This document shows positions 51,012 through 60,097 of a DNA stretch of 64,000 nucleotides, in pieces (within the stretch, counting starts at the first letter, position 1; every line of letters starts with the position of its first letter). The stretch spans positions 27,451 through 91,450 of the forward strand of contig CAYMIM010000013.1 in assembly GCA_964390715.1 (NCBI GenBank), given 5' to 3'. The translations under genes were made by a program, and so were the position numbers. The notes beneath the pieces were generated by a model. The model saw nothing but the letters and a program-made list of their open reading frames with translations, ran no database searches and was not told the DNA's origin. This DNA comes from JACOVP01 sp964390715 (GTDB lineage Archaea > Nanobdellota > Nanobdellia > SCGC-AAA011-G17 > UBA489).

Positions 51012-53615
51012 ATGGAAGACCAAATCTACAAGGACTACGAAGGAAAGCTGCCGAAGAAAGTTATCGAAGAGATAAGGCTAGAAGCGAAAGAACGAAATCT
51101 TAGCAAAGACCAGCTCAAGAAAGTGCTCGAGTACTTGAAAGAAGAATATGACGCCGCGAAAATAAACCCTGGTGAAGCTATTGGTATTCTCACAGCGGAA
51201 TCATTCGGTGAGCCAGGTACGCAGATGTCCATAGCGAAAGAAGAAAAGATTCTAGTCAAGATAAAGAACAATATCAAAATTGTAGAAATTGGCAGTCTCA
51301 TTGATCGTATTATGAGGACAAAGGGGTCGTTAAAACTCCATGAACATTCAGAAGTAACACCTATGCACGATCTTGATATAAGTGTGATAAGTATTACTCC
51401 AGAAGAAAAAATAGAATGGAAAAAGGTAGTAGAGTGTAGTCGACATCTCTGTGAAAAAAAATTGCTCAAGATCACAACAGCGTCAGGCAGAACCATTACT
51501 GCGACAGATAATCATTCATTTGTTACAAGAAGAAACAATACTGTCGTCCCGATTCTAGGAAGCCAGTTAATATGTGGCATGCGCATTCCTGTGATCAATC
51601 ACATGCCACTAGAGCGAGAGAGAATAACAAAGATCGATCTGAAAGAATTTTTAGAAGAGGAGTACATCACAGAGAACAGTCAGGGATTGTTGGAGACAGC
51701 GTACCATGCGAAGCCAATCCCAAGGTATCTTGAGCTTACAGAGGAATTAGGATGGTTCATAGGAGCGTACCTCGCGGAAGGCGCGGCGTCTACGGGTCAA
51801 GTCATGATTTCGAATATGAATAACAACTATATAGCGAATGCGGCTAGTTTCACAACAAGCATAGGGTTAGATTACAAAGAAGATCTACATCACAGAGGAT
51901 TTAGTAATTCTCGAGATCTTAAGATATCCTCAAGTTTGCTTGCGAGATTTATCGGAAGATCGTGTGGTCAAGGAGCAAGCGGAAAGAAAGTGCCTGAATT
52001 TGCTTATAACGCTCCCGATGAATTTATCCATGGTCTACTGCGAGGATACTTTGACGGCGATGGTAACTTCCAGGTGGAGAGAAAAATGATAAGAAGTTCT
52101 TCAAACTCCAAGCAGTTGTCGGATAATATAGCGTTGCTCTTAGCGCGAAAAAATATATTTTCCTATAAAACAACAGATAAAAAAGGTCAGCATTGGCTGT
52201 TGATCCCGTACAAATATGCTCCTCTTTATTTGGAGTATATTGGTTCTGACATCGACTATAAAGAAAAAGATTTACAAACGTTGGCGGAGAAAGCGAAGAG
52301 ATTTTGGAATGTGCGTAGTCAGGATTATACCGACATGATAAGTGGCTTCGACGACTTATTTGTAAAGGCTGCGAAAAAAATTAATCTTCCAACACGATAT
52401 GTGAATAGCTGTACCAAACGACAAAAAATAGGAAGAACAGCGCTTTTCAGATACATCAAGAAATTCGAGGAAAAGGCGAAAGAACTGCGAGTAGATCTTA
52501 GCGAAGAGCTCACGATAATGCGAAGAATGTTCCATGCGGACGTTATTTGGGACGAGATTGAAAGCATAGAACAGACAGATAGCGAAGAGTATGTGTATGA
52601 CCTCTCTGTTCCGGGGCTAGAGACATTCACAACCGCGGAAGGCATAGTAGTGCATAATACATTAAACGTGTTCCACTTCGCTGGTGTAGCTGAAGTATCC
52701 GTTACCCAAGGATTACCTCGTCTTATTGAAATCTTAGACGCTCGCAAGGAAATCTCCACGCCATCCATGGAAATCTTCCTCAAGAAAAGTATCAACAAAG
52801 ACATGCTGGAAGTAAAGCGTGTCGCTGCTCTGATCAAAGAGACAAAGCTGAATGAAATCGCGACAGAATTTTCTATTGACTTGAACAAGTTACAAGTGGA
52901 AGTCCAGTTAAACCAGCATCGCCTGAAAGATCTCAAATTGAAGCCAGATCAAGTTGCTGAAGCGCTCAACGCGAATATGAAGGGCGTAAAAGCGAGCGTC
53001 AGTGGTGAAAAAATCGTTATAAAAACAAAAGCGGAAGAAAATGAGTTGATGGAAACCTACAAGATCAAGGAAAAGGCGAAGGAAGTCTTCATCAAAGGTG
53101 TTAAAGGAATCAAGCAGGTGTTGCCAGTAAAGAATGGTGAAGAGTATGTTATCATCACAGCGGGTTCCAACTTAAAAGATGTCATTGAAGTCGAGGAAGT
53201 AGATGAAACACGGACAACCACCAACAGCTTATTCGAAGTTCTAAAAGTGTTTGGTGTCGAAGCTGGTCGTCAAAATATCATCAAAGAAGCGCAAAAAGTC
53301 ATTGAAGATCAAGGTCTTGATGTGGATGTTCGTCACATTATGTTCATCGCGGATGCCATGACTACCTCAGGCACCATTAAAGGTATCACGCGTTCAGGTA
53401 TCACTGGGGAGAAAAAATCCGTTTTGGCTCGCGCGAGCTTCGAGACTCCTTTGAAGCATTTGATCAACGCGTCAGTCATTGGTGAAGAAGATGACTTAAA
53501 CTCTGTTATCGAAAATGTCATGCTCAATCAGCCAGTGCCATTAGGTACAGGTCTTCCAGACTTGGTCACAAGAATTAAAAAAGACACAATCTCTGGAAAG
53601 GAAGGAAAGAAATGA
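51012..53615 (+). CDS. rpoA2: RNA polymerase subunit A'' containing an intein
   Basis: 867 residues before splicing. Exteins: 1-72 ending GEPGTQM and 550-867 beginning TLNVFHFAGVAEVSVTQGLPRL, together about 390 residues, the normal A'' size. Carries the C-terminal trigger-loop and jaw parts of Rpb1. The intein (73-549) interrupts the conserved GTQM/T site, so the polymerase cannot assemble its trigger-loop region until splicing occurs. Followed by L30e with a 4-bp overlap. Confidence 0.96.
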   Translation: MEDQIYKDYEGKLPKKVIEEIRLEAKERNLSKDQLKKVLEYLKEEYDAAKINPGEAIGILTAESFGEPGTQMSIAKEEKILVKIKNNIKIVEIGSLIDRIMRTKGSLKLHEHSEVTPMHDLDISVISITPEEKIEWKKVVECSRHLCEKKLLKITTASGRTITATDNHSFVTRRNNTVVPILGSQLICGMRIPVINHMPLERERITKIDLKEFLEEEYITENSQGLLETAYHAKPIPRYLELTEELGWFIGAYLAEGAASTGQVMISNMNNNYIANAASFTTSIGLDYKEDLHHRGFSNSRDLKISSSLLARFIGRSCGQGASGKKVPEFAYNAPDEFIHGLLRGYFDGDGNFQVERKMIRSSSNSKQLSDNIALLLARKNIFSYKTTDKKGQHWLLIPYKYAPLYLEYIGSDIDYKEKDLQTLAEKAKRFWNVRSQDYTDMISGFDDLFVKAAKKINLPTRYVNSCTKRQKIGRTALFRYIKKFEEKAKELRVDLSEELTIMRRMFHADVIWDEIESIEQTDSEEYVYDLSVPGLETFTTAEGIVVHNTLNVFHFAGVAEVSVTQGLPRLIEILDARKEISTPSMEIFLKKSINKDMLEVKRVAALIKETKLNEIATEFSIDLNKLQVEVQLNQHRLKDLKLKPDQVAEALNANMKGVKASVSGEKIVIKTKAEENELMETYKIKEKAKEVFIKGVKGIKQVLPVKNGEEYVIITAGSNLKDVIEVEEVDETRTTTNSLFEVLKVFGVEAGRQNIIKEAQKVIEDQGLDVDVRHIMFIADAMTTSGTIKGITRSGITGEKKSVLARASFETPLKHLINASVIGEEDDLNSVIENVMLNQPVPLGTGLPDLVTRIKKDTISGKEGKK
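51228..52658 (+). other. RpoA'' intein with LAGLIDADG endonuclease
   Basis: 477 residues. Begins with Ser (SIAKEEKILVKIKN), has block B-like GRTITATDNHSFVTR, two LAGLIDADG helices ELGWFIGAYLAEGAA and FIHGLLRGYFDGDGNF, and ends GLETFTTAEGIVVHN followed by Thr as +1 residue. A splicing intein with a probably intact homing endonuclease. Ser at position 1 and Thr at +1 are less common choices. Base composition is close to the host genes. Confidence 0.93.
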
Positions 53616-53866
53616 GCGTCGAAGAATTAAGAAGCGTCTTGAAGAGTGAAAAAATAACTATAGGCTCCAAAGCGGTAGTAAGAAAACTCCGACTTGGACA
53701 AGTAAAGAAAGTCTTCATGGCAAACACCTGTCCACAAGCGGTTCGTGACACCATCAAGCGCTTCGCGGCGTTGAAGAAGATTGAAATTATAGAATTGTCC
53801 GTTCCAAGCTCTGAAATCGCGTTGATCTGCAAGAAAAATTATCCCGTCAGTGTTCTTAGTTGCTAG
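53612..53866 (+). CDS. rpl30e: Ribosomal protein eL30
   Basis: 84 residues, L7Ae-fold family: LRSVLKSEKITIGSKAVVRKLRLGQVKKVFMANTCPQAV and VPSSEIALICKKNYPVSVLSC. Position between RpoA'' and NusA is the conserved archaeal order. Shorter than the typical 100 residues. 4-bp overlap with rpoA2. Confidence 0.92.
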   Translation: MSVEELRSVLKSEKITIGSKAVVRKLRLGQVKKVFMANTCPQAVRDTIKRFAALKKIEIIELSVPSSEIALICKKNYPVSVLSC

Positions 53867-53868
53867 CA

Positions 53869-54279
53869 ATGGAAAAATACGATCTGCAGGCAATGGGTTT
53901 CATTACTGTTTTCGAGAAGATAACACATGCGCAGGTCAAAAGATTTTTTACAGACAAGCGAGGTCAGTTAGTTTTTATTGTTAATGAGGGACAGGCAGGC
54001 AAAGCCATAGGAAAATCAGGTATGCACATCAGAAAACTACAACACCTGTTTAAGAAGCGAATTCGTGTTGTCGAGTTCAATCAAGATCCAAAAGAGTTCA
54101 TCAAGAATTATATTGCTCCCTTGCGAGTGGAAAGTGTAGAGTACAAAGAGGATAAAATTACGTTGTCCAGTCAAGACACCAAGATCAAAGGGTTGCTCAT
54201 TGGTCGCGAAAGGCAGAATATCAAAGAACTCAACGCTGTCGTGCGAAAATTCTTCAAAATTGAGGTCCTGGTCGCATAA
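53869..54279 (+). CDS. nusA: NusA-like protein, two KH domains
   Basis: 136 residues from the ATG at 53869, two bases after the L30e stop (a TTG three codons earlier is possible). Two KH domains with GQAGKAIGKSGMHIRKLQ and LIGRERQNIKELNAVVRKFF. The archaeal short NusA homologue, RNA binding, without the bacterial S1 domain. Role in transcription elongation or termination is inferred. Confidence 0.94.
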   Translation: MEKYDLQAMGFITVFEKITHAQVKRFFTDKRGQLVFIVNEGQAGKAIGKSGMHIRKLQHLFKKRIRVVEFNQDPKEFIKNYIAPLRVESVEYKEDKITLSSQDTKIKGLLIGRERQNIKELNAVVRKFFKIEVLVA

Positions 54280-54310
54280 AACCATCAGAAAAAACAAAAG
54301 ACACGAAATC

Positions 54311-54319
54311 TTTATAAAG
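54311..54319 (+). promoter_or_regulatory. TATA box for S12-S7-EF2
   Basis: TTTATAAAG lies about 26 bp before the S12 ATG, suggesting an internal promoter and a leaderless S12 mRNA. Confidence 0.6.
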
Positions 54320-54344
54320 CGTCCCTGAGTCCTCCTGCTACAAA

Positions 54345-54782
54345 ATGGCCAATAAATCAAATGGTTTAAACGCGGCGAAGAAGCTCAAAAACAAGCGAAA
54401 GCGCTTCCAATGGGCTGATGCTAATTTTACGCGTCGTGTGTTAAAATTAAAGCAGAAATCTGATCCTCTCCGTGGTTCTTCACAAGCTCGTGGTATCGTT
54501 ATTGAGAAGCGTCAGTTAGAAGCTAAACAGCCTAATAGCGCTTTAAGAAAATGTGTCCTAGTCCAATTAATCAAAAAGGGAAAACAAGTCACCGCGTTCT
54601 GTCCTCGTGATGGAGCTATCAAGAAGATTGATGAGCACGATGAAGTCATTATTGAATGTATTGGTGGTGCGCAAGGACGTTCTCCCGGAGATCTTCCTGG
54701 TGTGCGTTGGAAAGTAATCAAAGTCAACGATCAAAGCTTGGACGCGTTAGTACGCGGCAAGATCGAGAAGGGTAGACGATGA
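54345..54782 (+). CDS. rps12: Ribosomal protein uS12
   Basis: 145 residues of the archaeal/eukaryotic S23 type: DPLRGSSQARGIVIEK, QPNSALRKCVLVQLIKKGK, TAFCPRDGA and GDLPGVRWKVIKVN, with the conserved PNSA loop at the decoding centre. 4-bp overlap with S7. Confidence 0.98.
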   Translation: MANKSNGLNAAKKLKNKRKRFQWADANFTRRVLKLKQKSDPLRGSSQARGIVIEKRQLEAKQPNSALRKCVLVQLIKKGKQVTAFCPRDGAIKKIDEHDEVIIECIGGAQGRSPGDLPGVRWKVIKVNDQSLDALVRGKIEKGRR

Positions 54783-55375
54783 ACCTAAAACTATTCGACC
54801 GATGGGACTTAACGCAAATCGAAGTAAAGGATCCTGGTCTAAAAAATTATGTCAATCTCTCCCCCATATTAGTGCCTCGTTCTGGTGGTCGCAACGCGAA
54901 GCAACAATTCTACAAAAACAGATGTAATATTGTTGAGCGTTTGATGAATCACTTGATGATTTCTGGTCACAAGGGAAAGAAACATTTTATTTCATCCGGA
55001 GCTTATGGTGGAAAAAGTCACACTGCTTTTAATATTATAGAAGGCACATTGAAGATGATCGAAGAAAGAACAAAGAAAAATCCTGTTGAAATATTAGTGC
55101 GCGCTATAGAAAACGCTGCGCCTCGTGAAGAAATTACAACTATCGAATATGGCGGCGCGAAATATCCGCAAGCGGTCGACTGTGCTCCCCAGAGACGTGT
55201 TGATTATTCACTTAGGATGATGGTCCAAGGTGCGGCGCACAAAGCTTTCGGAGAAAAAATAAAAGTCGAAGAGGCATTGGCTGACGAGATCATGAAGGCG
55301 GCGGCTTGCACCAACGCGAGTAACGCGGTCGCGAAAAAATTAGAATTAGAACGTCAGGCTGACGCTGCTCGTTAA
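54779..55375 (+). CDS. rps7: Ribosomal protein uS7
   Basis: 198 residues of the archaeal S5e/S7 type: KLFDRWDLTQIEVKDPGLKNYVNL, NIVERLMNHLMISG, ENAAPREEITTIEYGG and YPQAVDCAPQRRVDYSLR. Head protein of the 30S subunit. 24 bp before EF-2. Confidence 0.98.
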   Translation: MNLKLFDRWDLTQIEVKDPGLKNYVNLSPILVPRSGGRNAKQQFYKNRCNIVERLMNHLMISGHKGKKHFISSGAYGGKSHTAFNIIEGTLKMIEERTKKNPVEILVRAIENAAPREEITTIEYGGAKYPQAVDCAPQRRVDYSLRMMVQGAAHKAFGEKIKVEEALADEIMKAAACTNASNAVAKKLELERQADAAR

Positions 55376-55399
55376 TCATTCTAAAAAAGAGTTTCAACT

Positions 55400-58300
55400 A
55401 TGCCACCATCTGACGCAGCAAATGAAATCATGGAGCTTGCTAAAGTACCAGCCCACATTAGAAATATTTGTACTTCTGCGCACATTCATCACGGAAAATG
55501 CATTGATGGTAAAAGTAGACTTATTCTAGCAAATGGTGAGATTAAAACTGCCGAGCAAATCTATCAACTAGCGGAACAAAAAGGGCAGAAGTTTGAAGAG
55601 AAAGAAGAACATACTATCTACGACATTTCAAAAGAAAACATCACTATTTTTTCCTTAAATCAAGCTACAGGTCAATTAGAAAAGAAAAATGTAAGCTTGG
55701 CATGGAAATTGAAAGGTGGTCAGGTTATCAAAATAAAACTAAGAAATGGTTTTGATATCACAAGCACTCCAGAACACAAGTATATAGTGTTTAAAAATAT
55801 GCAGTTTGTAGAGAAAATTGCTGGAGAATTGCGATTAGGTGACAATATAGTCTGCGCAAGAAAAACGAATGTTGATGCAAATATAGATCTAAAAAAGGAA
55901 ATGCTTGAGCTATTAAGAAATAAAAACTTCTATGTTTGTCTAAAAGAAGACTTTGTTGCACAATTAAAACAAAAGATATTTGCATATGGCACAGAAAAAT
56001 TAGTAAAAGAAATAAACTCGCCAATCAAGCCTAAATCATTCTACCATGGTATTTGGCAAAAAAGAATATTGTTAAACGATCTACTTAATGCATGTAAAAT
56101 ATTCGATATAACTGAAATTTACGATAAAATAGAAACCATCGTCTATAGAACAGGAAAACAACGAGGCCATAACTCATTACCTATAAAATTGCCGCAGAAT
56201 TTTGCAAATTTCTTCTATTTAGCTGGATTATTTACTGGTGATGGCTCTTCTAAGCGGTTTATTGTAGGCAAAGAAGAACTAAGAAAAGAATTTATCAGTA
56301 TATGTCAAGAGATAGGCTGTAATGCTACAGAAAAGAACGACAAAGGAAAAACACCTGCTCTTGAAACCAATAAAACTCTGCTTCATATGCTTAATACAAT
56401 CTTTGACTATCCATTAAAACAAAAGAGTCATAATGTTAAAATTTCAACTTTTGTCTGGAAAAGTCCAAAAGAGCTTATTGGAAAATTCCTTAAAGGTTAC
56501 TTTGACACTGATGGCACGGTAGAGTTATCTAGAGGTGCTATTTCAATTTATTCAGCTAGCAAACAAATGATGAAAGATCTGCCGTTACTTTTGTTACGCT
56601 TTGGGATTGTTCCTATTGTCAATAACGATAACATATACATTAGTGGATTTTCAGTAGAGCAATATAATAAACAAATTGGATTCAATGTCAAACACAAAGA
56701 ACAACGAGCAAAAGCATTAGCAACAAATGCTATAGGTAGCTATGTAACTGACTGGATTAATCTCACAACAGAAACAAGAGTAAGTAAACACAATACACAA
56801 AAATTAGTACAATTGGGTCTCAAAGAACAAGTGCAAAATAAATTCTTCAACGATGATTTAGTATACATTCAAGTCACAGGCATTGAAGAAGGGTATGAAG
56901 AAACAGTTTATGATTTCACAGTTCCAGACAATCATACCTTTATAGCCGAAGGCATTGTCATGCATAATACGGCGCTCACAGACAACCTCCTTGCGGCTTC
57001 CGGTCACATAAGCTCTAAGGCGGCAGGCGACTTGGACAAAGGTATGGCGACTTGGCAGCACGCTGATGAGCAAGAGCGTTTGATGACTGTCGATGCGGCT
57101 AATGTATCCATGATCCACACGTTTGAGAATACTAAATATCTTATCAACTTGATCGACACGCCAGGACACGTTGACTTCGGAGGTAACGTCACTCGTGCCA
57201 TGAGAGCCATTGACGGAACTATTGTGTTAATTTGCGCGGTAGAAGGGATCATGCCGCAGACAGAAACTGTCGTTCGTCAAGCCATTCGTGAACGCGTCAA
57301 GCCAGTCCTCTTCATCAACAAAGTCGATCGCTTGATCAACGAATTAAAATTCACGCCTGAGCAAATGCAGGAGCGTTTCTTGAAATTAATCACGGAGTTC
57401 AACACCTTAATCGAGAACACCGCTGAAGATGAGTACAAACAAAAATGGAAAGTAGACATTCTTAATGGCAGTGTCGCTTTTGGTTCTGCTCGTGAGAACT
57501 GGGCTTTATCTATTCCTTACATGAAGAATAAAAATGTTTCTTTCAAGGATATTGTCAATCTCTACAAAGAGGACGTGACTGAGGAGAATCGCCAAAAATG
57601 GATCTGGGAAAAGGCTCCCGTCTTTGAAGTCATTCTCGACATGGTCATCAAGCACTTGCCCAACCCTTTGGAAGCGCAAAAATATCGTATTCCGCACATT
57701 TGGCATGGAGATTTAGAGACGCAATTCGGTAAAGATTTATTAGTGGGAAATCCTAATGGAAAAATAGCGTTCGTCATCACGCGTATCACTATCGATCCAA
57801 GATTTGGTCGTGAATTATGCGCGGGTCGTTTATTTTCTGGCACAGTCAGAGCTGGGCAAACAGTCTGGTTGAACAACGCGAAATCAACGCAAAGAATCGC
57901 TCAAGTCTTTATGTATAAAGGTATCAAGCCTGAATCTTTAGACTCTGTTTCCGCGGGAAATGTCCTGGCCTTAGGCGGTATTTCTGGTATGGCTGGTGAA
58001 ACTATTACTGAGGGACCAGAGCAGCCATTCGAGGAATTAAAGCACATTTTCGAGCCGGTCATCACCAAATCTATCGAACCACTTAAGCCACAAGACTTGC
58101 CAAAGCTCGTGGAAGTTTTGAAGAAAGTATTGAAAGAAGATCCCTCTATCAAGATTGATATCAACCAGGAAACGGGTGAAAATTTGATCCATGGTATGGG
58201 TGAATTGCACCTAGAGATTATTGAGAATCGTATCAAGACAGAAAAAGGATTGGACATTAAAACGTCTCCTCCTATTGTAGTCTATCGTGAATCAATGCAA

Positions 58301-59077
58301 AAGCCTGGTCAGGAAATGGAAGGAAAATCTCCCAATAAGCACAACAAATTCTATATTGTCTGCGAGCCTTTGGAAGAGAATGTGCATGCTGCTATCAAAA
58401 AGGGAGACATTCCTGAAGGTCGCGTCTCCAAAAAAGATACTCGTCTGTATGAAGTCCTGGAAAAATTAGGCTGGTCCGCGAAAGAAGCGAAGAAAGTGCG
58501 TGATGTTTACAATGGTAATTTGTTAATTGATGACACTCGTGGTATTGTCTACATTGGTGAAGTGCAGGAATTAATTAATGATGGATATGAGCAGGTCATG
58601 AAGCAAGGTCCAATCGCTCGTGAACCAGTTGTTAAGTTAAAGGTCATTGTCAAAGATTGTAAACTGCATGAAGACGCTATTCACCGTGGTCCTGCGCAAG
58701 TGGTTCCAGCGATCCGTGAAGCTATTCGTGGTTCTATGAACTCAGGTAACGCGATTATTTATGAGCCATTGCAAGTATTACAGATTGACGCTCCTGCGGA
58801 TTACATGGGAGAGATTAGTAAATTAGTCCAGAACAAGCGTGGTCAACTCTTAAGCGTCAAGCAAGAAGGCACCTCTATGAGCATCAGAGCGAAATTGCCA
58901 GTCGCTGAGTCTTTTGGTCTCGCTTCTGATCTTCGTTCCGCGACAGCGGGTCGTGGATCTTACTTCTTAGTGGATCAAATGTACGAAAAACTACCATCAG
59001 ATTTACAGCCAAGAGTCGCTCAGAGAATTAGAGAAAGAAAAGGCTTGAAAGCTGAAGAGCCTGTAGCTACAGAATAA
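55400..59077 (+). CDS. fusA: Elongation factor aEF-2 containing an intein
   Basis: 1225 residues before splicing. Exteins: 1-33 ending ICTSAHIHHGK and 524-1225 starting TALTDNLLAASG, giving about 735 residues, the normal aEF-2 size. Ribosomal translocation GTPase. After the intein: LIDTPGHVDFGG (G3), FINKVDRL (G4), the domain II barrel, domains III-V with HRGPAQVVPAIREAI near the diphthamide loop. Splicing is essential since the intein breaks the P-loop between Lys and Thr of GKT. Follows S7 by 24 bp. Confidence 0.96.
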   Translation: MPPSDAANEIMELAKVPAHIRNICTSAHIHHGKCIDGKSRLILANGEIKTAEQIYQLAEQKGQKFEEKEEHTIYDISKENITIFSLNQATGQLEKKNVSLAWKLKGGQVIKIKLRNGFDITSTPEHKYIVFKNMQFVEKIAGELRLGDNIVCARKTNVDANIDLKKEMLELLRNKNFYVCLKEDFVAQLKQKIFAYGTEKLVKEINSPIKPKSFYHGIWQKRILLNDLLNACKIFDITEIYDKIETIVYRTGKQRGHNSLPIKLPQNFANFFYLAGLFTGDGSSKRFIVGKEELRKEFISICQEIGCNATEKNDKGKTPALETNKTLLHMLNTIFDYPLKQKSHNVKISTFVWKSPKELIGKFLKGYFDTDGTVELSRGAISIYSASKQMMKDLPLLLLRFGIVPIVNNDNIYISGFSVEQYNKQIGFNVKHKEQRAKALATNAIGSYVTDWINLTTETRVSKHNTQKLVQLGLKEQVQNKFFNDDLVYIQVTGIEEGYEETVYDFTVPDNHTFIAEGIVMHNTALTDNLLAASGHISSKAAGDLDKGMATWQHADEQERLMTVDAANVSMIHTFENTKYLINLIDTPGHVDFGGNVTRAMRAIDGTIVLICAVEGIMPQTETVVRQAIRERVKPVLFINKVDRLINELKFTPEQMQERFLKLITEFNTLIENTAEDEYKQKWKVDILNGSVAFGSARENWALSIPYMKNKNVSFKDIVNLYKEDVTEENRQKWIWEKAPVFEVILDMVIKHLPNPLEAQKYRIPHIWHGDLETQFGKDLLVGNPNGKIAFVITRITIDPRFGRELCAGRLFSGTVRAGQTVWLNNAKSTQRIAQVFMYKGIKPESLDSVSAGNVLALGGISGMAGETITEGPEQPFEELKHIFEPVITKSIEPLKPQDLPKLVEVLKKVLKEDPSIKIDINQETGENLIHGMGELHLEIIENRIKTEKGLDIKTSPPIVVYRESMQKPGQEMEGKSPNKHNKFYIVCEPLEENVHAAIKKGDIPEGRVSKKDTRLYEVLEKLGWSAKEAKKVRDVYNGNLLIDDTRGIVYIGEVQELINDGYEQVMKQGPIAREPVVKLKVIVKDCKLHEDAIHRGPAQVVPAIREAIRGSMNSGNAIIYEPLQVLQIDAPADYMGEISKLVQNKRGQLLSVKQEGTSMSIRAKLPVAESFGLASDLRSATAGRGSYFLVDQMYEKLPSDLQPRVAQRIRERKGLKAEEPVATE
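55499..56968 (+). other. EF-2 intein with LAGLIDADG endonuclease, in the P-loop
   Basis: 490 residues. Begins Cys (CIDGKSRLILANGEI), contains block B-like GFDITSTPEHKYIVFK, two LAGLIDADG helices FFYLAGLFTGDGSSKR and LIGKFLKGYFDTDGTV, and ends VPDNHTFIAEGIVMHN, followed by Thr at +1. The coding sequence is visibly more AT-rich than the exteins (fewer GCG and CGT codons), which suggests recent arrival. Confidence 0.94.
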
Positions 59078-59111
59078 GAGCCTAATCTGTAATTATTTAT
59101 ATGTTAAGAAG

Positions 59112-59708
59112 TTAGAGTTGTCTTTTCCATTTAGCGAAGTCTATTAAAACTGCGCCACCTTTTTCTGGAGACCAAATACAATTTGCTAATTTTAAGTCAA
59201 GACCAGAGAATCCTCTTTGTGTTGCTTTACGAATTTCTTCATCTCTTGAAGCAATAGCCTCTTGGTACTCTCTTGATTCAAAATTTAATTTATCTAGAGT
59301 AACTCCTGAAATATATTCCATTATAAAAAGTTCACAGATACATCTCCCAAATCCTTGGATCCTTTGAATCCCTTTTCCATCATCAACTCCTTGTAATGAT
59401 AATTTTTTAATTGCTATAGGTCTAGGTACTCGTATACCTTCTCTAAAAAGTTGTGTAGCTATCCCATGGTCATTTTTTATTTTTTGATCATGTTTATGAC
59501 GTTCTCTTAAGGTATAAACTTCTGGATTTTGAGCATATAATGGAAATTTTGCAACTAAAGTTTCAGAAATTCTATAGGCTAGACCATCAAATCCTTGTCC
59601 TAAAAGTCGAGATGAGTCAGAGGTACATACTTGTTCAATAAAATGTGCCATAGCAGATTCCTCTAACAACTCTAAATGAGAGAAATGAAGAGGAGTGGGG
59701 GTGTGCAT
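59112..59708 (-). CDS. Kinase-like protein, degenerate
   Basis: 198 residues. A kinase-like N-lobe with a glycine-rich GQGFDGLAYRISETLVAKF (the K of VAKF fits the ATP-binding lysine), then a hinge-like LFIMEYISGVTL. The catalytic loop reads GFSGLDLKLANCIW, with Asp and Asn kept but His/Arg of HRD missing, and VLIDFAKW in the DFG position. Could be a pseudokinase or a RIO/APH-like enzyme. A TATA-like ATTATAAAT lies about 25 bp upstream. Stands alone. Confidence 0.6.
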   Translation of the reverse strand: MHTPTPLHFSHLELLEESAMAHFIEQVCTSDSSRLLGQGFDGLAYRISETLVAKFPLYAQNPEVYTLRERHKHDQKIKNDHGIATQLFREGIRVPRPIAIKKLSLQGVDDGKGIQRIQGFGRCICELFIMEYISGVTLDKLNFESREYQEAIASRDEEIRKATQRGFSGLDLKLANCIWSPEKGGAVLIDFAKWKRQL

Positions 59709-59779
59709 ACATCACTATAAGGCGACTAGATTTATAATTATTTCTCATAAAAATGATAAAGAAGCGTGAAAACCACAAA

Positions 59780-59788
59780 GTTTATAAG
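59780..59788 (+). promoter_or_regulatory. TATA box for winged-helix gene
   Basis: GTTTATAAG lies 31 bp before the ATG at 59819. Confidence 0.5.
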
Positions 59789-59818
59789 TATGTATCTATT
59801 AAATACAACTTGATAACT

Positions 59819-60097
59819 ATGGAACAAGTACTCATAGCACCAAAAATAGCGCACAGTCCAACTTTAGAAACTGTCCAGATGGTAGAGGAAACAATCAAAG
59901 AAGCCAAAGAAGTACTCAGTATCGCGGAGCTGAAAAGAAGACTCCCAAGAAAAGTAAATCACAATACTCTAAAAATCATTCTTACCTATTTACAAAAAAG
60001 TGGCAAAATAGAATTTACACCAGACGGCGTAGTTTGGATTTTCCTACCCAAAGAAGACATAGCGGCAATCCTCAGCAAAGGAAGAACATGGGCTTAA
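59819..60097 (+). CDS. Winged-helix protein, probable antitoxin
   Basis: 92 residues from the ATG at 59819; the longer reading from 59753 overlaps the TATA box. Helical N-terminus, then LSIAELKRRLPRKVNHNTLKIILTYLQKSGKIEFTPDGVVWIFL, a small winged-helix DNA-binding domain. Its stop overlaps the start of a frameshifted RelE/ParE-type toxin reading, so it is probably the antitoxin and autoregulator of that pair (inference from context). Confidence 0.65.
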   Translation: MEQVLIAPKIAHSPTLETVQMVEETIKEAKEVLSIAELKRRLPRKVNHNTLKIILTYLQKSGKIEFTPDGVVWIFLPKEDIAAILSKGRTWA

